In this document: piece by piece, positions 25,200-33,123 of the stretch
How positions within the stretch are numbered: position 1 is the first letter of the stretch
How the letters are laid out: the number at the start of each line of letters is the position of its first letter
Assembly: GCF_016406125.1 (NCBI RefSeq)
Contig: NZ_CP066339.1
Span: forward strand, 2,728,001 to 2,792,000
Length of the DNA stretch: 64,000 nt
Reading direction: 5' to 3'
Source: Alicyclobacillus sp. SO9
Lineage (GTDB): Bacteria > Bacillota > Bacilli > Alicyclobacillales > Alicyclobacillaceae
Notes under the pieces: generated by a model
What the model was told of the DNA's origin: nothing
The model's database searches: none
What the model saw: only the letters and a program-made list of their open reading frames with translations
Program-made: the position numbers and the translations under genes

Positions 25200-25373
25200 T
25201 CAACCTTGTGAACTTCGATATCTAATTCCGTAATTTCCCCTCCGTGTTCGGAACACCTGAACTTTCACCGGGTTTTCATCGGCGTGCAGCATCCTGTCAT
25301 CACGCACACACATAGCAACATATGATGCAACCGATTTGGATTCGTATAAGCGGGCCTCATATACCCAAGACAT
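25200..25373 (-). CDS. Small conserved-looking protein, paralogue of 29374-29538
   Basis: A 57-residue product starting MSWVYEARLYESKSVASY and ending FRTRRGNYGIRYRSSQG. A GGAGG site stands 7 bases before the ATG. The N-terminal M-x-W-V-Y-x-x-R-L-x-x-S-K block and the C-terminal T-x-R-G-x-Y-G-I block are shared with a second small gene about 4.1 kb away on the same strand, which supports both as real genes. The middle, with two cysteine-free helical turns and an RDDRML segment, is not conserved. No known family is recognised. It lies between the DUF2797 and DUF1450 genes. Confidence 0.72.
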   Translation of the reverse strand: MSWVYEARLYESKSVASYVAMCVRDDRMLHADENPVKVQVFRTRRGNYGIRYRSSQG

Positions 25374-25474
25374 CCTGGTGCCTCCTTTACCCGCTTAGCA
25401 TCCCCAAGTGAACTCAAGCTATCCCTTCCTCAAAACGTGCCAAAGTGCACGTCCACAATGGCGGCAGACATGTC

Positions 25475-26278
25475 TCAACCGGCCGAAACGGATAATTCAA
25501 TGTCATAACCCGCATGCTTTTTCAGATTAAGTACACCTTCATCAAGCAAAACATACTGTCCTTTTAATCCACGAATCCGCCCGACTATATCGCCTTGCTT
25601 GTCCAATGAAAGAGAAGTAAGTTTTGGTTCGAACAAGTCATCCTGTGGAAACGAAAACTGCCGAGGTTGCTCATGCTCTCGGAGTAAATACGGTTCCCAA
25701 GCAGTATCCAACCGTTCCAATACCTCCCTCTTCTTTTCTAGCAGGTCAATCTGCGGTGATCCACCAATCAACATTTTTCTCCAGTTTGTTTTGTCGGGTA
25801 CGTGTTTAGCGATTTCCATCTCGAGTTCTCCAGCAAGTTTGCGAGTGGGCACTTCTGCCAAGAGTACAGCCTGCTCCGCGCCTTGTTCCATCCAACGCGT
25901 TAACTCGCGCCCTTTCCTGGTCAGACCGACTTTTATATCACTGCTGACCGCCAGATAAACATAGTGAGGGATGAAACAGTGAGCTTGACCCCAATCCTCA
26001 TCTCTGCACGTGCCATTGTGAAAATGACATTCGTGAGGCTTTACAATGCACAAATCACATTCAGCCAAGGAGCGCATACATGGAAAACAATATCCATTCT
26101 GGTACAACTTCTTAACCCGTCGTCCACAATGGATGCATTCTTTACGCGACGTGAAATGAATCGACAGTTCCTGCCCGACCCGCAACGGGACAACTGTACT
26201 GTCCAACTGAAGTTCGTAGGACACTGTCTCACCGAACGTATGAATAAGACCTTGGATCAATCCGTGGTGTTCAGTCAA
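25475..26278 (-). CDS. DUF2797 family zinc-ribbon protein
   Basis: A 267-residue protein of the DUF2797 family. Cysteines in CIHCGRRVKK, YCFPCMRSL, CDLCIVKPHEC and the later CRDEDWGQAHC form a likely zinc cluster around residues 48-95, followed by the segment HYVYLAVSSDIKVGLTRKG, which resembles a GIY-YIG-like nuclease core. Activity is not established for the family. The TTG start has a GAGGT site 9 bases upstream. It is divergent from the PrsW-like gene. Confidence 0.84.
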   Translation of the reverse strand: MTEHHGLIQGLIHTFGETVSYELQLDSTVVPLRVGQELSIHFTSRKECIHCGRRVKKLYQNGYCFPCMRSLAECDLCIVKPHECHFHNGTCRDEDWGQAHCFIPHYVYLAVSSDIKVGLTRKGRELTRWMEQGAEQAVLLAEVPTRKLAGELEMEIAKHVPDKTNWRKMLIGGSPQIDLLEKKREVLERLDTAWEPYLLREHEQPRQFSFPQDDLFEPKLTSLSLDKQGDIVGRIRGLKGQYVLLDEGVLNLKKHAGYDIELSVSAG

Positions 26279-26447
26279 TCTATAGATACCTCGCTTTCCA
26301 AGACAATTGAATCAGCGTCATGGGTCCACAGCACCAAGTGTCAAAAGACCGGGCGTGACCAAGGTGTCGTTGCAAATCAAACACTCTAATGTATCATTGC
26401 AAGTTTCTCAACGTATCCTACGCATGACCGCAAAGGAGAGATGTCCC

Positions 26448-27125
26448 GTGTTATTTTATACCGCTATTGCACTGATTCCGGCTTTGCTGCTGCTAGCCTG
26501 GTTATATACTCGAGATAAATTGCATCCGGAGCCAAAAAGGCATGTATACAAACTGTTCCTGCTCGGCGCAGGGATAGTACTACCCGCGGGATTGATTGAG
26601 CGAGGTCTGATTGATACAAGCAGCGGTATTCACACGGCCACTCTGCGCACAACGTTTATCACCGCATTCTTCGTGGCCGGTATGGTAGAAGAGTTCTTAA
26701 AGGCAAGTATTGTAGAACGCAAAGCACTTCAACAAGGACTGATGAAAAGTCCAATCGACGCAATTGTCTACAGCGGTGCAGTCGCGCTGGGCTTTGCAGC
26801 GGTTGAGAACATTCTGTACGTTACCAGCTCGGGGCTGACGACTGCGGTAGTACGTTCTGTAACCGCTGTTCCCGCACACTTTATGTTCGGTATTATCATG
26901 GGCACAGCATTTTCCAGACACATCTGGCACGGCAGAAGTAAAGCCTGGGCGTACATTCTTCCTGCAGTTGCTCATGGTATCTATGACACCTTCGCATTGC
27001 AATCCGGGTTAGTCTCCAACATTCTCCTGCTTCTGTATCTCGTTGGCTTGGTTTCCTGGAGCTTGCGGCAACTCGACCAATCAGTGGAGTGGTCAGCACG
27101 TCTAACTCAATCAGACCCATCGTAA
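26448..27125 (+). CDS. PrsW-family intramembrane protease
   Basis: A 225-residue polytopic membrane protein of the PrsW/CPBP-like glutamic protease family. The putative active-site motifs are visible: VEEFLKASIV near residue 80, then AAVENILYV near 120, and VPAHFMFG and VAHGIYDTFA later. In B. subtilis PrsW cleaves the anti-sigma factor RsiW. The frame extends 47 codons upstream, but AAAGGAG stands 9 bases before the GTG used here, and the extension is not membrane-like. It converges with the next minus-strand gene with only 5 bases between them. Confidence 0.87.
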   Translation: MLFYTAIALIPALLLLAWLYTRDKLHPEPKRHVYKLFLLGAGIVLPAGLIERGLIDTSSGIHTATLRTTFITAFFVAGMVEEFLKASIVERKALQQGLMKSPIDAIVYSGAVALGFAAVENILYVTSSGLTTAVVRSVTAVPAHFMFGIIMGTAFSRHIWHGRSKAWAYILPAVAHGIYDTFALQSGLVSNILLLLYLVGLVSWSLRQLDQSVEWSARLTQSDPS

Positions 27126-27130
27126 CACTT

Positions 27131-27496
27131 CTACCTCATATCATATCCAGATTGTCCGAAGGGTTGTGGTTCCTGCGGCACCCCTTCAAAAGTCAGGAGC
27201 CATCCATTTTCAGCTTTGTACAATCGCATTTCAGCACTTTCATCCAACATCAGCATGTGAAAGAGATTCATGCTGGTTTTGAAGTAGGGACTCAAGTGTT
27301 CGTCATGCAGGCGAAGGTTAATCACTTTGTACCGGTCCTTTTCAGGAACAGGAATACCCTCCGTACCAGAAATAGATTCCCATGTCATATTCTTATCCCA
27401 CAGTCCCTTATTAACGTGAGTTTTCAAGTAATCGTACACATTTTTCACAGAGTGTGATTTTCTGCTTTGTTCGGAGACAAAGCTGTACATGGTCAT
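27131..27496 (-). CDS. Hypothetical protein, 121 residues
   Basis: A soluble mixed alpha/beta protein beginning MTMYSFVSEQSRKSHSV. I do not recognise a family. AAGGAGG stands 8 bases before the ATG chosen here, inside a longer open frame. The start of the protein (HSVKNVYDYLKTHVNKG) looks helical and the end is Gly/Pro-rich. The gene overlaps nothing and converges on the PrsW-like gene. Confidence 0.7.
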   Translation of the reverse strand: MTMYSFVSEQSRKSHSVKNVYDYLKTHVNKGLWDKNMTWESISGTEGIPVPEKDRYKVINLRLHDEHLSPYFKTSMNLFHMLMLDESAEMRLYKAENGWLLTFEGVPQEPQPFGQSGYDMR

Positions 27497-27685
27497 GCCT
27501 TGTACCTCCTTAACACGTTCCAAAACACCTATTCAAACGGCAATACAAATCCATCATAACTTACAAAAATACGAATATCCACGGGTTGTTCACGACTTCG
27601 TTAATGAAACTCATTGAAAAAACCTACTGGGGTGCTATCATCAAAACAGAAATACAGATTGGCCCTGAAAGGAGAGTGCAGGTTC

Positions 27686-27844
27686 ATGTTTCGCTATTAT
27701 ACAGGTATTGCAATCATGTGTGTTGTTTTTGCAGTAATGGCCTTGTTCTTCTCGGACCATCGTACCACTATGACAACAATTTTTCTCGCAATGGCGGCAG
27801 CTTTTGAAGCAATTGCTTTTGTGACGGCGGATTCCCGCTGGTAG
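27686..27844 (+). CDS. Small two-helix membrane protein
   Basis: A 52-residue product beginning MFRYYTGIAIMCVVFAVMAL. Two hydrophobic helices (residues about 6-23 and 29-46) are separated by the short polar SDHRTTM. AAAGGAG lies 11-13 bases before the ATG, slightly far but the only good site; the longer open frame upstream lacks one. Function unknown. The gene stands alone between two minus-strand genes. Confidence 0.6.
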   Translation: MFRYYTGIAIMCVVFAVMALFFSDHRTTMTTIFLAMAAAFEAIAFVTADSRW

Positions 27845-27946
27845 TGGCTGCTTTCCGGGATATGCGATACGTTAATGCTTACTGAAGCACTGAACCGAAA
27901 CATTTCTCTACATATTGGCCGAGGCACTCGTTGCTTCGGCTGTTTT

Positions 27947-28029
27947 CTCTAGAGGATTTCTCTGCTCTAGAGGATCGCTCTAGGGGATCGCTCTAGGGGA
28001 TCGCTCTAGAAGGTTTCTCTGGAGAACAA
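27947..28029. repeat. 13-bp tandem repeat (CTCTAGGGGATCG type) across the sir2 stop
   Basis: Four consecutive 13-bp units from 27965 plus flanking variants before and after. The last coding residues of the Sir2-family gene are read from these units, so the repeat has reached into the reading frame or arose from the gene end. Confidence 0.85.
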
Positions 28030-28695
28030 TTCAGGTAAAATGTTTTCCCCGCTTTCATTGATAACAACGCAAGGTGTATTGTTCTTTCGAACCTCATTGA
28101 GAAAGTCCTTAACTGGGTACATTTCTAACTTTGTCCCTACAATCAACACGAGTTCCGATCTGCCTACCCAATCCATCCCTCGACTAAAGTGGCGAACCTC
28201 TTCTCCTTCAAGGGTAATACCAGGGTGCAGAACCGAACTGCATTCAGGACAGACAGGTACCGGTGTGTCATGCGCCATATCACTGGAAAAAATCAGACTG
28301 CAATGTCCGCACCTGAGCTCCCTCAAATTCCCGTGCAGCTCAATTAAATGAGGTGTACCAGCATCCCTGTGTAAGCCGTCAATATTCTGAGTGATGACCC
28401 AAACCCCTGCCCTCGCCAGCACAGAGTGTGCCGCATTGGGTTTTGCTCGTCGCCATTTCTCAAGTACTTCTTTGTAAACACGGTAGTATTGGACAGGATT
28501 GCTGTTGAGCAACTCTGCCTGGAAAAAGTGCCTTAATTCGACTCCTTGAACCGTATCGCCCAACAACGGCAGGCCGCTTGCTGCACTAATGCCTGCTCCT
28601 GTGATTGCGGTAATGAAGCGGGACTCTGACACAAGCTGACGCACGGGATGCAGGTACGACTGGTAGTTATTCTTAGAAATATAGACATCTGTCAT
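28006..28695 (-). CDS. Sir2-family NAD-dependent deacylase-like protein (atypical cofactor loop)
   Basis: A 229-residue sirtuin-like protein. Present are the Rossmann motif TAITGAGISAASG, the NAD/ribose motif TQNIDGLHRDAG, the catalytic His in IELHGNLRE, four zinc cysteines (CGHC and CPEC), and VGTKLEMYPVKD. Where normal sirtuins have the P-D-F-R loop after SGI, this protein reads SGLPLLGDTVQG, so the conserved Phe and Arg are missing. An ATG 14 codons upstream is open without a ribosome site; AAAGGA stands 14 bases before the ATG used here, so the start is unsure. It is divergent from an XRE regulator across a short shared region. Confidence 0.87.
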   Translation of the reverse strand: MTDVYISKNNYQSYLHPVRQLVSESRFITAITGAGISAASGLPLLGDTVQGVELRHFFQAELLNSNPVQYYRVYKEVLEKWRRAKPNAAHSVLARAGVWVITQNIDGLHRDAGTPHLIELHGNLRELRCGHCSLIFSSDMAHDTPVPVCPECSSVLHPGITLEGEEVRHFSRGMDWVGRSELVLIVGTKLEMYPVKDFLNEVRKNNTPCVVINESGENILPELFSRETF

Positions 28696-28751
28696 AAATT
28701 TGTAACGTTTCCTTTCAAAAGTTGAATAGAATTTCATTTATTGTATTTACA

Positions 28752-28763
28752 TTCCTACAGGAA
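28752..28763. promoter_or_regulatory. Palindrome TTCCT-AC-AGGAA between sir2-like and XRE genes
   Basis: A perfect 5-bp inverted repeat with a 2-base spacer in the short divergent intergenic region, where both promoters must lie. It is a possible operator for the XRE protein. Confidence 0.3.
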
Positions 28764-28814
28764 AATATTACCGTATAAATCGAGAAGCAAATATTTCTAA
28801 AGGAGGAAGTATTC

Positions 28815-29216
28815 TTGAATGAATCATTCGGTACCAGGGTAAGGGCTCTACGCCTTCAACGTCGATGGTCTCAGCAGGAACTGTCACTGCGCGCAGGTAT
28901 CTCGACGCCGCACATTTCCTCTATCGAACGCAGTAAACGCTTTCCATCCTTAGAATATGCAATTCGTCTCGCTGACTCTTTAGGAATTCCACTCAACTCC
29001 CTGTGTGATGAAGATATTGATTTTAAGGTACCTAAGATGAAGTCTTCACCAGAGGAACTGCCTTTGCACTTACAGAACTTTATCCTCAACGAGGCATCAT
29101 TTCCATACCTTGAAGCAGCACACCGCATGAGCACACTACCAAAGGAAGACTCACAGTTTCTTGCAATGATGATAGAATTATTATCCCAAAAAAGACGCCT
29201 CCCACAACCCACTTGA
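28815..29216 (+). CDS. XRE-family transcriptional regulator
   Basis: A 133-residue protein with an N-terminal Cro/C1-type helix-turn-helix (VRALRLQRRWSQQELSL, then GISTPHISSIERSKR and PSLEYAIRLADSLG) and a 60-residue C-terminal helical tail. The TTG start has a strong AAAGGAGG site. A perfect GAATGA-A-TCATTC inverted repeat covers the start codon region, a natural place for autorepression. It is divergent from the sir2-like gene, 119 bases away, and probably controls it as well as itself; that is inference. Confidence 0.88.
   Translation: MNESFGTRVRALRLQRRWSQQELSLRAGISTPHISSIERSKRFPSLEYAIRLADSLGIPLNSLCDEDIDFKVPKMKSSPEELPLHLQNFILNEASFPYLEAAHRMSTLPKEDSQFLAMMIELLSQKRRLPQPT
28817..28829. promoter_or_regulatory. 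Inverted repeat over the XRE start codon
   Basis: GAATGA and TCATTC are separated by one base and cover codons 1-5 of the XRE gene. Its half-site length suits a small Cro-like dimer. This is a candidate operator only. Confidence 0.35.
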
Positions 29217-29272
29217 AGGAGACGAAGCAATAGTCTGTATCATCTGTAAGAGGTGACTTTCAATTAACCTAC

Positions 29273-29328
29273 CTGTACAAGAAAGGTGTGTACAGGGGAA
29301 CGCCATCAAGGGCCTCCTGCACACACCT
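29273..29328. other. Overlapping, mutually exclusive stem-loops between convergent genes
   Basis: Two stems compete for the same bases: CCTGTAC (29273-29279) with GTACAGG (29290-29296), and AGGTGTGTACAGG (29284-29296) with CCTGCACACACCT (29316-29328, 12 of 13 pairs). Neither is followed by a T-run. It lies between the XRE gene and a minus-strand small gene that converge here. It may act as a terminator region for both. Confidence 0.4.
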
Positions 29329-29373
29329 GTCCCCGTCAATACTGCACAGCTGTCCAAACGCTGTAACGAGGTG

Positions 29374-29538
29374 TTACAGCAATGCTTTAATTCCGTACCG
29401 TCCTCTCGGAGTTTGATAAACAGCAATGTACTGCGGCTTATAAGTATCAAGCCACTCTACAGACTGTCGAAGTCGCTCCTCAAGGCATTTTGCTTGAAAC
29501 TTTGAATCGACAAGACGTAGATAATAGACCCAACCCAT
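29374..29538 (-). CDS. Small conserved-looking protein, paralogue of 25200-25373
   Basis: A 54-residue product, MGWVYYLRLVDSKFQAK at the start and QTPRGRYGIKALL at the end. It begins one base after the resE stop, with GGAGG read inside the last resE codons and 5 bases before the ATG, so it should be translated from the resDE transcript. Its ends match the 57-residue protein encoded at 25200-25373 (M-x-W-V-Y, R-L, S-K, R-G-x-Y-G-I). No family is recognised and no membrane or signal segment is seen. An 8-bp hairpin overlaps its stop codon. Confidence 0.75.
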   Translation of the reverse strand: MGWVYYLRLVDSKFQAKCLEERLRQSVEWLDTYKPQYIAVYQTPRGRYGIKALL

Positions 29539-29539
29539 A

Positions 29540-31324
29540 TTAGCCTCCATCATTTTTTGCGGGAATGAAATGGCCCAGCAGCGGAATTGAAATTGTGAAC
29601 GTTGTGCCATCTTCGGGACTGCTGTTTGCCGCAATATCTCCGCCGTGCTCCAAAACGATGTAACGCGTAATCGCCAAGCCCAGTCCGGTTCCCGATTTTC
29701 CTTGCCCTCGTGTCCTTGATTTGTCCGCTTTGTAAAAGCGTTCCCAAATGTACGGCAAATCTTCCGGCGATATTCCACTCCCAGTGTCCTTCACTTGAAT
29801 CAACGCGTGAGCTTCAATGGCCTGAACGCGCAACGTAACCATGCCGTTCTCCGGCGTGTGTCGAATGGCATTGTCCATCAAATTTGTAAGAACCTGCTCC
29901 ATTCGATCAGCATCGCCTAAAATCATAATATCACGCTCAGCCATATCTAGTTTCAAAGTGATACGCTCATCTTGCGCCATAGCGTGAAACTTTCGGGCAA
30001 CTCGTTCTGAAAATTGAACCAAGTTTAGTTCGTTCATAGACATTTGAAAGTGCCCGGACTCAAGTTGCGCCAGATTCAGCAAATCATTTACAAGGCGTTT
30101 CATTCGAATTGCCTCGTCATGAATAATTTCCGATAGCTCTATCCGCTGCTCTCTGTCATCCCCGAAGTCATCCAGCAGAGCTTCAGAGTACCCCTGCATC
30201 ATACTGAGCGGAGTCCGCAGTTCGTGTGACACATTGGCAATGAAGTCCTTGCGCAACCTGTCCAGCCGGCGCTCCTCGGTAATGTCTCGCTGTACAGACA
30301 CAACGCCGCGAATCTGCTCTCCGTCGGATTCATACAGCGGCGTCATTGTGACCAGCATTTCACGCCCAGTCCAAGTCAACTCACGAGTGACCGGACCTCG
30401 TTTGCTAATGACCGAAGACATTAACTGAGCGAGATCGGCCGGGAGTTTTCGGATTTCACCGTCAGAATCAGGATCCATCAAGGGAATGAATCTCCGCACG
30501 GCCGGAGGATTTGCTAACGTCACACTTCCTTCTAGGTCGGCCGCTACAACGCCGTCGTTAAGTGAAGACAGGATACTGCTCAGCTGTTCCTTCTCCCGGG
30601 ACAAGGCAGCTATCGTGTGGTCTAACTGAGAAACAAGCGTATTGAAAGTTCTGCCTAAGCGTCCCACTTCGTCCGTTGTAACAACTCTGATTTTCCCACG
30701 GAAATTGCCGTCTGCCATCTCCTCCGCCACTTTATTCATCTGGACAAGAGGCCGCGAAATGTTTTTTGATAATACAAACGCCAGGGCCGTGGTGAAAAGA
30801 ATGCTGAGACCTACCGAAAAGACAATCAAATTGCGCATAAGGGTAATAGGCGCATGGAGTGCACTCATCTTTTGCGAAACTTCCAACATGCCCACGGTTT
30901 TTGCGTGTGAAATTCTAAGATACACATTTATGCTGTCGTGCTCGGGGTTTCGATCCTTAGCCCGAATGTGAATGGTAACCGGCTGGCCGGACTGAAACTG
31001 GTGTTTTTGGGATGCAGTGAAGTGGTGTTGATATTCGCTGTTTAACTGTTTATTTTGAGCAATCGGCTCTGCAATGATAACCTGTACATGCGCTTTCTGA
31101 ACAGATGTCAGCTTTTGCGCTACCTGCGCCGCTGTCGACGGTGTTTCACCGTTGTTTACAAGAATCTGTACGCTTTGCGCAATTCTTACTAGTTGGCGGC
31201 TCTGCTGTTGGTAAATGTAATGATCAAGAAACTGCTGTAACAGAACTGACAGCAGAGCCAACACAACAACTACCATCGCCACAATTGTAAGCCACAATTT
31301 GGCGACGATACTGTTTCTTATCAT
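29540..31324 (-). CDS. resE: Sensor histidine kinase ResE
   Basis: A 594-residue membrane sensor kinase. Order: N-terminal helix (residues about 8-28), an extracellular domain of about 130 residues, a second helix near 165-187, a HAMP domain (KNISRPLVQMNKVAEEMADG), a PAS domain, the phospho-acceptor segment FIANVSHELRTPLSMM near 370, and an ATPase domain with the N-box NLMDNAIRHTP and G-boxes DTGSGI and GTGLGLAI. It overlaps the regulator gene by 4 bases. The overall plan and the pairing match ResE of B. subtilis, which responds to oxygen limitation and nitric oxide. PhoR and WalK are similar in design, so the ResE name rests on the regulator and the nearby synteny. Confidence 0.85.
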   Translation of the reverse strand: MIRNSIVAKLWLTIVAMVVVVLALLSVLLQQFLDHYIYQQQSRQLVRIAQSVQILVNNGETPSTAAQVAQKLTSVQKAHVQVIIAEPIAQNKQLNSEYQHHFTASQKHQFQSGQPVTIHIRAKDRNPEHDSINVYLRISHAKTVGMLEVSQKMSALHAPITLMRNLIVFSVGLSILFTTALAFVLSKNISRPLVQMNKVAEEMADGNFRGKIRVVTTDEVGRLGRTFNTLVSQLDHTIAALSREKEQLSSILSSLNDGVVAADLEGSVTLANPPAVRRFIPLMDPDSDGEIRKLPADLAQLMSSVISKRGPVTRELTWTGREMLVTMTPLYESDGEQIRGVVSVQRDITEERRLDRLRKDFIANVSHELRTPLSMMQGYSEALLDDFGDDREQRIELSEIIHDEAIRMKRLVNDLLNLAQLESGHFQMSMNELNLVQFSERVARKFHAMAQDERITLKLDMAERDIMILGDADRMEQVLTNLMDNAIRHTPENGMVTLRVQAIEAHALIQVKDTGSGISPEDLPYIWERFYKADKSRTRGQGKSGTGLGLAITRYIVLEHGGDIAANSSPEDGTTFTISIPLLGHFIPAKNDGG

Positions 31325-32031
31325 GGAGTAACCTCGAATTTATAACCGACGCCCCATACTGTGATGATGTACGAACTGACGAGTTCCGAATACTGACCGA
31401 GTTTTTCGCGCAAACGCTTAACATGGGTGTCTACAGTTCGTTGATCACCGTAAAACTGATAATTCCAAACATCGCGCAACAATTCTTCTCTAGTAAAGAC
31501 CTTGTCTGGACGTTGCGACAGATAGACAAGCAAATCAAACTCCTTTGGAGTCAATCCGACTTCTTCGTCGCGTACCTCCACCCGCCTCGCGTCAATATGT
31601 ATAACAAGTTCGGGAAACGTCAAAACAGGATGCAACTCCGTGTTGGCTACTTCAGGCTCACCTGAGCGCTTAAGCAAAGCTTTTACACGCATCACGAGCT
31701 CACGAGGGCTAAAGGGCTTCACAACATAATCGTCAGCTCCTAATTCAAACCCGTGAATTCGATTGGTCTCGTCGCCTGCAGCCGTCAACATTATAATTGG
31801 GGTCTGCTTCTTTTGCCGTATTTGGGCACAGACATCCCGTCCGTCCATCCCAGGAAGCATTAAATCAAGCACAATCAAAGAATAGTTCTCCTTGTTTATG
31901 GCCATATCCAACGCTTGTTCTCCATCTTCCGCTTCGTCAACGGCAAAGCCACTGCGCTCCATATACATTCGCACCAGCCTGCGGATTCGTTCCTCATCGT
32001 CCACCACAAGGACGCGTGGTGTATTTTCCAT
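31321..32031 (-). CDS. resD: Response regulator ResD
   Basis: A 236-residue OmpR/PhoB-type regulator. The receiver has the acidic pair in LVVDDEERIRRLVRMY, the phospho-acceptor Asp in LIVLDLMLPGMDG and the Lys in DDYVVKPFSPRE; the winged-helix output domain ends RTVDTHVKRLREKL and VWGVGYKFEV. The wording is very close to B. subtilis ResD, including MY.ER near residue 22. A TAGGAGGG site precedes the ATG and a good promoter lies upstream. In B. subtilis the pair follows resABC; those cytochrome c maturation genes are absent here. Confidence 0.88.
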   Translation of the reverse strand: MENTPRVLVVDDEERIRRLVRMYMERSGFAVDEAEDGEQALDMAINKENYSLIVLDLMLPGMDGRDVCAQIRQKKQTPIIMLTAAGDETNRIHGFELGADDYVVKPFSPRELVMRVKALLKRSGEPEVANTELHPVLTFPELVIHIDARRVEVRDEEVGLTPKEFDLLVYLSQRPDKVFTREELLRDVWNYQFYGDQRTVDTHVKRLREKLGQYSELVSSYIITVWGVGYKFEVTP

Positions 32032-32064
32032 CTAATTCCCTCCTAGACAATACGCTCGTCTATC

Positions 32065-32093
32065 ATTATGACTGTGAATGAAATTGGTAGCAA
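32065..32093 (-). promoter_or_regulatory. Sigma-A promoter of resDE
   Basis: On the minus strand TTGCTA, 17 bases, then CATAAT, ending 34 bases before the resD start codon. Four of six and five of six bases match the consensus. Confidence 0.55.
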
Positions 32094-32116
32094 TAGTTAA
32101 GATTAAATATGTAAGA

Positions 32117-32148
32117 AGAAGCGAGCGAGTCAATCCTCGCGCGCTTCT
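32117..32148 (-). terminator. Stem-loop downstream of the YhcN-type gene
   Basis: AGAAGCGAGCGAG and CTCGCGCGCTTCT pair at 12 of 13 positions around a 6-base loop. On the minus strand it lies 45 bases beyond the lipoprotein stop and is followed by a moderately T-rich stretch. It would separate that gene from resD. Confidence 0.55.
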
Positions 32149-32192
32149 CAATACGAGAATACATTTTTATTGTATCTATCATCTAGTATAAA

Positions 32193-32684
32193 TCAACTCG
32201 CATTTGGCCAAATCCGCTGCACCATGGAACTAAAACGATTCCAGATACCGGTTACTGGTTTGCCTTGATTCAACTCATTCGCATAGGTTTGGAACTGCTG
32301 ATAAGCGTCCGCATTTGCGGTAACCATCACATTTGTGATTTCTGGGTGGTTCTCCTTGACAATACGAATAATGTGATTTTTCGTCTTGTTCGTCATATCT
32401 GTGTTTACCCCAGGCTGCATTTGAACAGCAACATATGCAGTTCGGTTTGCAACCAACACAGAAGCATGGCGAACCTCATTCACACCTGCAACACGGTTTG
32501 CTACGGCTTGTTCAACTGTCAGTTGATGATGAGCTGGATTCATTTGTCCGGTGTTATTCACAGCTTCATTTACTGCATTTTCTGCCATTGCTCCTGGGCC
32601 GGCTGTGTTGTTATTGCCGCAACCGCCGAGCAAAAGAAGCGCGAAACAGCCCCCGACCAAACCCGAAAGTGCAATTTTCTTCAT
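32193..32684 (-). CDS. YhcN/YlaJ-family sporulation lipoprotein
   Basis: A 163-residue lipoprotein: basic start, hydrophobic stretch and lipobox LLGGC with Cys22. The mature domain shows the YhcN/YlaJ pattern VEQAVANRVAGVNEVRHASVLV, then AYVAVQMQPG and HIIRIVKENHPEITNVMVTA near 120, a ferredoxin-like fold. Relatives are spore inner-membrane or germination lipoproteins in Bacillus. It is transcribed alone, with the IS110 element on its upstream side, so its promoter may lie close to or within the element boundary. Confidence 0.9.
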   Translation of the reverse strand: MKKIALSGLVGGCFALLLLGGCGNNNTAGPGAMAENAVNEAVNNTGQMNPAHHQLTVEQAVANRVAGVNEVRHASVLVANRTAYVAVQMQPGVNTDMTNKTKNHIIRIVKENHPEITNVMVTANADAYQQFQTYANELNQGKPVTGIWNRFSSMVQRIWPNAS

Positions 32685-32826
32685 GCTAATCCCCCCTTGT
32701 ATATTAAGAACAGCTGCTGAATTGGTTTACGTAAAACCATAATGTAGTTGCTCTATTAAATTTCTGTTCCTTGAAAACCTAATCAAATGTTGATAGACCT
32801 TTCTGTGACAAAGTGAGTGTTTACGA

Positions 32827-33010
32827 CCTCGGGCTGATCTTGGGAAAATAGCCGTAGGTGTCTACCAAGGGAATGTTCCTATCCCTCCCGTTGCCCCTCA
32901 TCTGAGGGTGTCTTCCGAGGAAAGATTGTTCCCCTGGCCCCATGGAATAGACCTACACGCTGACTGTTTCCCGGTCCGTCATCCCTCCTGCCAGCAGAAG
33001 GAGGCTCGTG
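32827..33010 (+). ncRNA. Putative bridge RNA region of the IS110 element
   Basis: IS110-type recombinases use a guide (bridge) RNA encoded in the non-coding end next to the recombinase gene. Here the left non-coding end has a long-range stem CCTCGG (32827-32832) with CCGAGG (32915-32920), an internal hairpin CCCTC-ATCT-GAGGG (32895-32908) and a further hairpin CCTCCT/AGGAGG (32984-33004). Loop sequences were not matched to target sites, and the RNA ends are a guess. Confidence 0.35.
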
Positions 33011-33123
33011 CACCGATGACGTCTGGTGTATTCCAATAGCTCGCAAGGCTGTCGTTCATGGGTTTCCCAGGGTCATCCCGAGGTCGCAGGCATCTGCATC
33101 CCAACCTGAAGGAGGTGATTATA

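Noticed and set aside
33058-33123. Longer N-terminus for the IS110 recombinase
   Set aside because: The perfect AAGGAGGTGA site lies inside this extension and points to the TTG at 33124.
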